From Candidatus Proendomicrobium guianensium (GTDB lineage: Bacteria; Elusimicrobiota; Endomicrobiia; Endomicrobiales; Endomicrobiaceae): DNA of 8,329 nucleotides. Below, piece after piece: positions 1-5,812 of the stretch. Position numbers and translations under genes: made by a program. The DNA lies in contig WQVR01000029.1 of assembly GCA_009785775.1 (NCBI GenBank), forward strand, positions 1 through 8,329, in the 5' to 3' direction. The notes below the pieces were generated by a model. It saw only the letters and a list, made by a program, of their open reading frames with translations. It did no database searches and was not told where the DNA came from. Each line of letters starts with the position of its first letter. The stretch's first letter is position 1.

Positions 1-1
1 A

Positions 2-838
2 GTTACCTTTATGGCAGACGCAACGGGGTCTAGCCGTTATGAAGGGCTTAGCGATGTTACGCCCACAAACCAATTTTTTGGCTTTACAATGCCTCTTAAC
101 GTAGTTTCGGGTTGGTTTAGGGAAAGCGTTTTCGGGTTTGGCTATATAGGCTCGTCAATGGGTAATATTCCGCATACCGGTATGGACGGTTTCGGTAACC
201 CCGTACACTTTGGCACTTTTTCAGACTCTAACCGCGCGTTTTTGCTTGCCATGGGTATGCCGCTTATACAGGGCGCGACCAACTTGTATTTTGGCGCAAG
301 CTTTCGCTATATAACTGAAAGATGGTCTGGCATTTCGGGCGCAAGCGCAAACGGTTACGACTTTACCGCAGGCGTAATATACAATGTAGACACTTTAAGC
401 TTCGGCGCGGTTTTAGAAAAAGGCGCGCGTATGACATGGGCAACCGGCAGAACTGACCGCGGGCCTACAACCGCACGCTTTGGCGTGTCTAATATTTTTG
501 CTTTAAGAGAACTCATGGACTTAACCGGCGCTATGGATTTAGTGCAACGCCAGCAAGAGCCCTTAGAATTAAACCTTGGCGTACAGTTTGGCGTGCGTGA
601 TGTTCACATGGCAGACAACTTTGAAGTCAGGGGTATATTTTTGCGCGGCGGTATCGCAGGTTATGCTATAGAAAACAGGCATAATGCGTCGTCAACGATA
701 AATCAAAACATTACCTATACGCTCGGGCTTGGTACGGAATTTTTAATTATGGGCAGATATTTGCAGATAGATTTTTCTTACGGTATGGGAAATATCTTTG
801 ACGAAGGCGCCAAAATATCTTTAAACTTTTATTTTTGA
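2..838 (+). CDS. PorV/PorQ-like (UPF0164-type) outer-membrane beta-barrel protein, 5'-truncated by the window edge
   Basis: Probable outer-membrane beta-barrel, seen from an internal point to its C-terminus. The frame is open to the left edge (V-T-F before the first Met at base 11), and the Met at 11 is followed by no signal peptide, so the real start probably lies upstream. The protein is built of alternating polar/hydrophobic strands rich in Gly and aromatics. A central stretch (GYDFTAGVIYN, then LSFGAVLEKGARM, then ARFGVSNIF) follows the pattern of the PorV/PorQ/UPF0164 family: alanine/glycine-rich turn, D-x-x-x-G-x-x-Y strand, then a strand ending near a conserved proline-rich loop. The last residues (SLNFYF) form an amphipathic strand with terminal Phe, the usual BAM recognition signal. 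The stop codon overlaps the Shine-Dalgarno of the next gene, so the two are probably co-transcribed. Barrel identity is fairly safe; cargo or role cannot be read. The barrel half of the protein at 5813-7987 is of the same broad type. Confidence 0.85.
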   Translation, partial: VTFMADATGSSRYEGLSDVTPTNQFFGFTMPLNVVSGWFRESVFGFGYIGSSMGNIPHTGMDGFGNPVHFGTFSDSNRAFLLAMGMPLIQGATNLYFGASFRYITERWSGISGASANGYDFTAGVIYNVDTLSFGAVLEKGARMTWATGRTDRGPTTARFGVSNIFALRELMDLTGAMDLVQRQQEPLELNLGVQFGVRDVHMADNFEVRGIFLRGGIAGYAIENRHNASSTINQNITYTLGLGTEFLIMGRYLQIDFSYGMGNIFDEGAKISLNFYF

Positions 839-847
839 GGTAAGCTT

Positions 848-1753
848 ATGAAAAAAATCTTTATACTGTTATTATCTTTACTATTGCTTAGCAATAATGC
901 TTATCTGTTTGCCCAAAACAGACAAGATGTAAGAGATCCTGTTCTTGCCGAAATTATCCGCGCGCTTAGCCCCAAAATGCCGCGCTTTATAAATCAGTTC
1001 GGCCCGAATGTTTTTGTGGCAAACGAGCCTATAACAAGGGCAACGCTTCTTGCAGCTTTATATGAATTTGACGTTTATACGCGCGCGGCACAAGCAGGAA
1101 CAGCCGTAAGCGCTATAAGCCGCACTGAATTTGACGCTTTAAGAACGCGCCTTGCAAACCTTGAGCGCGCTCCCGCCGGTACTGCTACTGCCGCCGCGCC
1201 CGCACGGATTGACGGCGTAATGCTTGTAAACGAGCTTGAACCTAATATGCCCATGCTTTTAGATAATACGCTTAGAAGGTCCAGGGTTTTTCAAAACCTT
1301 GAGGCTCAAATTGCCGCAGGCGCTACTGCCGGCGCGCCGGCAAGAACAGACGGTTTAACATATGCTTATGTGGCGCAAAACTTTTCAGAGATGGAGCGGC
1401 GTATACATGCCCTTAACCAAAGAATAGACGTTCTTATGGCGCAAGCTCCCGGCACGCCGGGACACACAGTGGCCGCGGTACCGCCGGGCGCTATAGACCA
1501 ACAACAAATGCGTGATATCAACGCCCGTATTGCAGATATTACCAGAACCATGGCGCAAGTTGATGAACTTGACAGGTCCCGCCGTAATACCGAACAAGAA
1601 ATAAGAAGGATAGAAAGGCAGTTAAACACTATGGAACGCCGCGGCGCCAGAACCGCCACGGCAGATTATGACGATAACGGCGCAGGAGCCGCCACTATAG
1701 CAAAAATAAGTTTAGGCATTACTATGGTAGCCGCGCTTTTTGTTGCCAGATAA
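848..1753 (+). CDS. Exported SLH-domain stalk protein with coiled coils and C-terminal hydrophobic anchor
   Basis: 301 residues. The start is supported by GAGG at 837-840, seven bases upstream, and by an immediate signal peptide (M1-A22: KK, then a run of I/L, probable cleavage before Q23). Residues about 27-76 form a single SLH-like domain, recognised by the closing motif PITRATLLAALYEFD, which matches the SLH signature (P-I-T-R-A-E-x-A-x-x-L). SLH domains bind peptidoglycan-linked cell-wall polymers. Then come a helix (TEFDALRTRLANLER, 93-107), Ala/Pro linkers, a second helical region (173-199) and a strongly charged coiled coil (about 218-265). A Gly/Asp spacer leads to a terminal hydrophobic helix (about 281-300) with one final Arg. 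The order SLH, coiled-coil stalk, membrane element resembles the OmpM/SlpA class of diderms, but no beta-barrel is present. It is likely periplasmic, linking peptidoglycan to a membrane. The protein name is unknown to me; the domain reading is fairly sure, the tether role inferred. Confidence 0.85.
   Translation: MKKIFILLLSLLLLSNNAYLFAQNRQDVRDPVLAEIIRALSPKMPRFINQFGPNVFVANEPITRATLLAALYEFDVYTRAAQAGTAVSAISRTEFDALRTRLANLERAPAGTATAAAPARIDGVMLVNELEPNMPMLLDNTLRRSRVFQNLEAQIAAGATAGAPARTDGLTYAYVAQNFSEMERRIHALNQRIDVLMAQAPGTPGHTVAAVPPGAIDQQQMRDINARIADITRTMAQVDELDRSRRNTEQEIRRIERQLNTMERRGARTATADYDDNGAGAATIAKISLGITMVAALFVAR
1184..1354 (+). repeat. Internal duplication in the stalk of the SLH protein
   Basis: Residues 113-123 (ATAAAPARIDG) and 159-169 (ATAGAPARTDG) match at 9 of 11 positions and lie 46 residues apart. 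Each is followed by a helical segment of roughly 30 residues ending in an A-Q-containing stretch. This suggests a diverged repeat unit of about 46 residues (bases 1184-1321 and from 1322 on) in the stalk. The helical parts have diverged much more than the linkers. Confidence 0.5.
1327..1342. repeat. 16-base perfect palindrome inside the SLH-protein gene
   Basis: TGCCGGCGCGCCGGCA reads the same on both strands. It encodes residues of the Ala/Gly/Pro linker (T-A-G-A-P-A). A second GC-rich inverted repeat, TCCCGGC-AC-GCCGGGA, lies at 1447-1462 in the next linker (A-P-G-T-P-G). The symmetry is exact, but Ala/Gly/Pro codons in a GCG-rich gene can generate it by chance, and neither site has a loop long enough for a good stem-loop. 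Confidence 0.4.
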
Positions 1754-1770
1754 ATTTAAAAGCGTATAAT
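1743..1770 (+). promoter_or_regulatory. Candidate sigma-70-type promoter for the FHA/PP2C gene cluster
   Basis: TTGCCA at 1743-1748 (5 of 6 to the -35 consensus) is followed after 16 bases by TATAAT at 1765-1770, a perfect -10 box. The predicted start would be near 1776-1778, giving a leader of only about 10-12 bases that begins at or in the AGGGG ribosome-binding site (1777-1781) of the next gene. The -35 box sits in the last codons of the SLH gene. This is the largest intergenic gap in the window, so a transcription boundary here is reasonable. AT-rich DNA can mimic a -10 box, which limits confidence. Confidence 0.5.
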
Positions 1771-1787
1771 TTTTTTAGGGGAACAAG

Positions 1788-4001
1788 ATGCCCAAACTGT
1801 TTTTAAAAAAACGCGAAGAAATTTTAGCCGAATATATACTTAAACGCAAGACTAAAATTTTTATAGGTTCTAAAAAAGGCAATGACGTTTTAATAGCCGA
1901 CAGGAACGTTTCTGAAAATCATTGCGTTGTAGTGCTTGAAAACGGCAAATATATTTTAAAAGACCAAAACACCATTACCGGTACAAAGGTTAACGGCAGG
2001 TCTGTTTCTGAAAAAGAGCTTGAATACGGCGACGAGATAGAAATAGCAAATTACAAACTGCTTTACGCTAACACTGGCATTGCGCATTTTAAAGAACCTG
2101 ACGCGCCGCATTACTTAGTCGGCGTTTACGGTAAATTTTACGGTAAAAAATATTTTTTAAAACAGGGCGACACGTTTATAGGCAGAGAGTTTATGTCGCC
2201 GCGCGGGATTGAAAACGATGTAGTTTTATCCCATGATACAACTGTTTCTAAAGGTCACGCTAAAATATCGTGCTTTGGCAAACAATGCACGGTTACAGAT
2301 ATAGGCTCTACGGGCGGCGTTGCCGTTAACGGCGCGAAAGTGGGCCAACTTAACAGCATGGTGCTTGCCATGGGCGATGAAATTGCAATAGGGCGCACAA
2401 TTTTTCGCATGTCAGACGACCTTAACATGGATTATTCCATGCCGAAAAGGCAAAAAATATTCTTTTTAAAGTTTATTAAAAGAGTTGCTTTTGCCGCAAG
2501 CGTTGTCATTATAGCAGGTTCCCTTTTTGCGGCTTACACAGGCCACAGAAACCTTTCAATTTTAAGATCGCGTCCGGACAGGCTTGCTCTTGAAATTAAC
2601 AGGGACTTCAGAAAAGATATTCCATTAAAAACGCCGTTTCCCGAACTTACCGTAACCGCTACGCCCGCAATAGGGAATTTTTCAGGCGGTAGCGGGCTTG
2701 ATATCGCGGTACTTTCGGCAGACGGGCGTTTGCGCGCTTTTAATGGGCGTACGGGAGATATGCTTTGGCTTCCTGTTGAAATTTTTAATTCGGGGCGTAC
2801 TTCACTGGTTGCCGCAGATGTAAACAATGACGGCATTGATGATATTATTGCTGTTTCAGATTCGGGCATGGTTTTTGTTATAGACGGCAAAACAGGCGGC
2901 ATAATACGCCGTGAAATGCTTGGCGGGCAAATTGCCGGTATGACTCCGGCAGTGGGCGATTTAACCGGAGACGGCAGAAAAGATATTGTAGTAACCAGCC
3001 AAGACGGCATTGTGCACTTTTTATATTCGGCAGGTTTTGAGGGCTCGTTTGAGCGTCACTCTGTATTTGTGGAAGGCCCCATTTATGCCAGCCCCGTAAT
3101 TATAAAGGGCAGAAACTTGCCGCCTATGGCGGTTGTTGCAAGCCACACCGGAAAAGTATTTTTTATAGACGGCGCTACCCGTGCGGTCAGAACAGTAGAC
3201 CTTTTTGAACGTACAGGCATGCCCCATTTAATTACAGCAGCGCCCGCCGTGGGCGATTTAACCGGCGACGGCGTGCCAAATATTGTTGTACAGTCAAACG
3301 TGCCGCAGTACGTTTCGGCAATAGACGTTTTGGGCTTTAATGTTATGTGGACTTTTTTTGTAGAACCTACGCCTACGGCAGGGCTGCGCAATACCTCCAG
3401 CCCCGTAATAGCAGACTTTACAGGAGACGGGCGCGGAGACGTTTTAGTGCTTAGCGCCAATTCTAATGCTTATATACTGCGCGGAAACACGCGGGCGTCT
3501 GCGGGTGAACTTTTGCTTAGAGCCCCTATTCCCGAAGCGCGCCGCATAATATCCAGCCCTTCCTTATTTGACTTTGACGGCGCGGGCATACCGCAGTTTG
3601 TTTTCGGCGCAGAAGACGGCAGAATTATAATAGGCAGAGCCAATATGCGCCGCCGTGAAATTGAAGTAGTAACAGATATCAGGGCTTCAAACGTTGCTAT
3701 TACCTCAACCCCGCTTCTGGCAGATTTACTTGGTAACGGTACGCTACAGATAATTTTTACAAATATTACCGATACCGTACTTATGGTAAATACTAATGTC
3801 CCTATACTAAGAAATATGGCAATATGGCCAATGTTTTTAGGCAATGCCGCACACACCGGTTATAACAGCCTAAACCCATACAGAATGCGTTTTATATCTA
3901 TGCTTTGGGGCGGAGTATTTGTGTTACTATTGTTTATAGCTTTGATATCAATGGTATCTTACAAAAGGGGATCTAAACGTTTAAAGGTTAACTTTTTATG
4001 A
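1788..4001 (+). CDS. Trans-envelope protein: tandem FHA domains, membrane helix, periplasmic FG-GAP/PQQ-like beta-propeller, second membrane helix
   Basis: 737 residues; the start is fixed by AGGGG six bases upstream. FHA1 (about 15-95) has S42-x-x-H45 and VNG (69-70), but Ser28 replaces the usual Arg of the G-R motif. FHA2 (about 108-210) has G132-R133, S154-x-x-H157, D-I-G-S-T and VNG (181-182), so most of the phosphothreonine-binding site is present. A Lys/Arg-flanked helix (about 229-249) crosses the membrane. Residues 280-692 form a beta-propeller. D-x-x-x-D-G-like blade motifs recur at about 296, 343 (ADVNNDGIDDI), 390 (GDLTGDGRKDI), 489, 542, 595 and 645, with a motif-less blade near 438, giving eight blades. 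The closing W-P-M-F-x-G-N-A-A-H-T-G motif is typical of PQQ/FG-GAP propellers. A second helix (about 703-725) ends in a basic tail (KRGSKRLK), so both termini should be cytoplasmic. It probably couples a periplasmic ligand to phosphothreonine-dependent partners. It overlaps the phosphatase gene by 4 bases. Domains are confident; the ligand is unknown. Confidence 0.93.
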   Translation: MPKLFLKKREEILAEYILKRKTKIFIGSKKGNDVLIADRNVSENHCVVVLENGKYILKDQNTITGTKVNGRSVSEKELEYGDEIEIANYKLLYANTGIAHFKEPDAPHYLVGVYGKFYGKKYFLKQGDTFIGREFMSPRGIENDVVLSHDTTVSKGHAKISCFGKQCTVTDIGSTGGVAVNGAKVGQLNSMVLAMGDEIAIGRTIFRMSDDLNMDYSMPKRQKIFFLKFIKRVAFAASVVIIAGSLFAAYTGHRNLSILRSRPDRLALEINRDFRKDIPLKTPFPELTVTATPAIGNFSGGSGLDIAVLSADGRLRAFNGRTGDMLWLPVEIFNSGRTSLVAADVNNDGIDDIIAVSDSGMVFVIDGKTGGIIRREMLGGQIAGMTPAVGDLTGDGRKDIVVTSQDGIVHFLYSAGFEGSFERHSVFVEGPIYASPVIIKGRNLPPMAVVASHTGKVFFIDGATRAVRTVDLFERTGMPHLITAAPAVGDLTGDGVPNIVVQSNVPQYVSAIDVLGFNVMWTFFVEPTPTAGLRNTSSPVIADFTGDGRGDVLVLSANSNAYILRGNTRASAGELLLRAPIPEARRIISSPSLFDFDGAGIPQFVFGAEDGRIIIGRANMRRREIEVVTDIRASNVAITSTPLLADLLGNGTLQIIFTNITDTVLMVNTNVPILRNMAIWPMFLGNAAHTGYNSLNPYRMRFISMLWGGVFVLLLFIALISMVSYKRGSKRLKVNFL
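2952..2975 (+). repeat. Near-identical blade-motif DNA repeat (partner at 3249-3272)
   Basis: Two 24-base stretches in the propeller region match at 23 of 24 positions. They share GTGGGCGATTTAACCGG, then one mismatch, then GACGGC. Both encode the V-G-D-L-T-G-D-G blade motif, 99 residues (two blades) apart. The other blade motifs are much more diverged at the DNA level, so this pair may reflect recent duplication or gene conversion between blades. Confidence 0.6.
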
Positions 4002-5422
4002 GGTTAAGATATTTCGCGCAAACCAACACAGGCATTGTAAGAAAAGAAAACCAAGATACTTTTGGTGTTTCTGTAGCAAATAATATTTACTTTGTTTGTG
4101 ATGGTATGGGCGGGGGCGCTGCGGGGGATTTTGCAAGTAAATGCGCAACGGAAGTAATGCTAAAATCTATGGAGCTTATAACCGACGAAGTTATAGGCCA
4201 AATAGTCGGCACTAATTACCGCGCTTTTACAAATTATATTTTGCGCCCTGTTGTTGCCATACGGCTTGCAAACCGTATGCTTTCAAATCTTACCGAAAAA
4301 TACCCTAAGCTTAGGGGCATGGGCACCACTGTAACCGCGCTTATGTATGAGCCCTCTAAAGGGCTTGCCCACATTTACCATGTAGGCGACAGCCGTGTTT
4401 ACCGCTTGCGAAGCGGCACTTTAACCCTTCTTACCAAAGACCACTCTAAAGTAAACGAGCTTATAGACGAAGGCAAAATGTCTGAAGCCGAAGCTAAAAC
4501 CGCCGAACTTCAAAGCATGATAACCCGCGCATTGGGAACGGCAAGCGTGGTAAAAATAGACTATAAAACCGACTTAGTACGCGCGGGCGATGTTTATATT
4601 ATATGTTCAGACGGTCTAAACGGCGAAATTGAAGACGGCACTATAAGAGATATTATAAATATTAATAAGCCTGATCCTAAAACTATTCCGCAAGAGCTCA
4701 TACTTTCGGCAATTAGCGCAGGCGGGCGTGATAATATTACAGTGGTAACGCTTTTAGCTGAAGACGACGGCGCGGCTTATGAAGCTCCGTCAAAAACGCA
4801 GGAAGAAGCAATAACCATACCCGAAGAAACTGCCGAACAATCTGCGGCGGAAGATAAGTTTTTGTCTAAAAACGCCGCCTCGTTTACGGTGGAAGTGCCA
4901 AAGTCTGCCCGTGAAAAAAACATTTTTAACCCGCTTATATTAGCGCTTTTGTTTGTATTGCTTATGGTGGGCGGAATTTTTGTTTACTCTGTCATACCAA
5001 GGGCTCCGTCTACAGAGTTTAAAGAACTTACGGGGGCATTTTCCGGTTTAGAATTAAATGTGCGCACAATAAGTCCAGAGCATTTAAGAAGAATTGCCCA
5101 AACACATGACAGGGTTTTCAGGCTTGAACTTTTTGCGCAAGCTTTCAGACAGCCCGAACTTTACACTATTGCTCTTGAAAATGTTAAAATTATAATTACA
5201 GATGTACAGCCTCACAGCCCGCACAAGTTTTTAGGTCTTTCGGGTTCAGAAGCCTTAGAAATAAGGTTGCCTGCAGGGCGTTACGTTTTACAAGCTATAC
5301 ATCCGGGGTATAGAATTTTAAACGCGCAGTTTGAGCCCGTAAGAACTTTAGACATTTCCTTAGAACTGTCTCAGGCTTTGCGAAATTTTACTATAATAAT
5401 GATGCCTCAGGCGGAGGAGTAA
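3998..5422 (+). CDS. Membrane-anchored PP2C-family Ser/Thr protein phosphatase with C-terminal periplasmic PEGA-like domain
   Basis: 474 residues. The ATG overlaps the preceding stop (ATGA), implying translational coupling; only a weak AAAGG lies upstream. Residues 1-255 are a complete bacterial PP2C domain of the PstP/PrpC type, which removes phosphate from Ser/Thr using two or three metal ions. Motifs are all present: R-K-E-N-Q-D20, CD35-GMGGG, GMGTT (107-111), VGD131-SR, LTKD148-HS, CSD205-GL and GGRD245-NITV. An acidic, low-complexity linker (about 256-305) leads to one membrane helix (about 312-332), placing residues 335-474 in the periplasm. The end of that part (about 418-455: LEIRLPAGRYVLQAIHPGYR) fits the PEGA motif (L-P-x-G-x-Y, then P-G-Y). 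The membrane topology recalls mycobacterial PstP, but PEGA domains are better known on kinases. It probably dephosphorylates partners read by the neighbouring FHA protein; no Ser/Thr kinase lies in the window. The phosphatase assignment is very secure, the PEGA call moderate. Confidence 0.96.
   Translation: MRLRYFAQTNTGIVRKENQDTFGVSVANNIYFVCDGMGGGAAGDFASKCATEVMLKSMELITDEVIGQIVGTNYRAFTNYILRPVVAIRLANRMLSNLTEKYPKLRGMGTTVTALMYEPSKGLAHIYHVGDSRVYRLRSGTLTLLTKDHSKVNELIDEGKMSEAEAKTAELQSMITRALGTASVVKIDYKTDLVRAGDVYIICSDGLNGEIEDGTIRDIININKPDPKTIPQELILSAISAGGRDNITVVTLLAEDDGAAYEAPSKTQEEAITIPEETAEQSAAEDKFLSKNAASFTVEVPKSAREKNIFNPLILALLFVLLMVGGIFVYSVIPRAPSTEFKELTGAFSGLELNVRTISPEHLRRIAQTHDRVFRLELFAQAFRQPELYTIALENVKIIITDVQPHSPHKFLGLSGSEALEIRLPAGRYVLQAIHPGYRILNAQFEPVRTLDISLELSQALRNFTIIMMPQAEE
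5413..5417 (+). promoter_or_regulatory. Strong Shine-Dalgarno for the receiver-domain gene
   Basis: GGAGG lies six bases before the ATG at 5424, inside the last codons of the phosphatase gene. It is the strongest ribosome-binding site in the cluster and suggests the receiver is made at a higher rate than its neighbours. It also fixes the start. Confidence 0.8.
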
Positions 5423-5423
5423 T

Positions 5424-5801
5424 ATGTCAGACTCTAAAACTCAAAAGAAAATATTAATAATCGACGACGACGAACTTTTTAATGCAACCACCGCCGAACT
5501 TTTAAAGATAAAAGGTTTTAGAGTTTGCAGCGCCCTTAATGCCGAAACAGGCCTTGAAGCTTTTGCTTTGGAAAAGCCCGATGCTTTGCTATTAGACGTA
5601 TACTTACCGGACAAAAACGGCTTTGATGTTTTAAAAATTATAAGAAACAGCAATGATTTTGCAGAAATTCCTGTTATAGTTATAACGGGCGATACCGCAA
5701 TTTTAGTGGATAAAGCGTTTGACGCCGGCGCAGATGATTGTGTTTTTAAGCCTTTAGATATTGACGATATAGAAAAAAGAATTTTAAAACTTATAAAGTA
5801 A
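5424..5801 (+). CDS. Stand-alone response-regulator receiver (REC) domain protein, CheY-like
   Basis: 125 residues, exactly one receiver domain and no output domain. Diagnostic residues are all present: acidic pocket D14-D15-D16, phospho-acceptor D58 (ALLLDVYLPD), T88 (VITGD) and K109-P110 (VFKPL). It should therefore be phosphorylatable on Asp58 by a histidine kinase or phosphorelay and act through protein-protein contact, as in CheY or Spo0F. The gene begins one base after the phosphatase stop codon, with a strong GGAGG site. No histidine kinase is visible in the window, and no chemotaxis or flagellar gene is adjacent, so a motility role is not indicated. Sitting between a PP2C phosphatase and an outer-membrane TPR protein, it probably belongs to the same signalling unit; the partner is unknown. 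Confidence 0.96.
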   Translation: MSDSKTQKKILIIDDDELFNATTAELLKIKGFRVCSALNAETGLEAFALEKPDALLLDVYLPDKNGFDVLKIIRNSNDFAEIPVIVITGDTAILVDKAFDAGADDCVFKPLDIDDIEKRILKLIK

Positions 5802-5812
5802 GAAATACTACA

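Noticed and set aside
11..40. ATG at base 11 as the true start of the first barrel gene
   Set aside because: The frame is open to the left edge and no signal peptide follows this Met. The sequence begins mid-barrel, so truncation is the better explanation.
1447..1462. GC-rich inverted repeat as an intrinsic terminator
   Set aside because: It is inside a coding region, has only a 2-base loop, and is not followed by a T-run.
1366..1659. Overlapping minus-strand frames inside the SLH-stalk gene
   Set aside because: They are Cys/Arg/Ser-rich with no domain and sit opposite a coiled coil whose plus-strand heptad pattern is clear.
2534..3010. Minus-strand open frame of 158 codons
   Set aside because: It lies wholly inside the well-supported propeller domain. 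Its S-P-V-K-S-P-T-A-G motif is just the antisense of the blade sequence V-G-D-L-T-G-D-G. Two more minus-strand frames (3083-3460 and 3470-3856) are rejected for the same reason.
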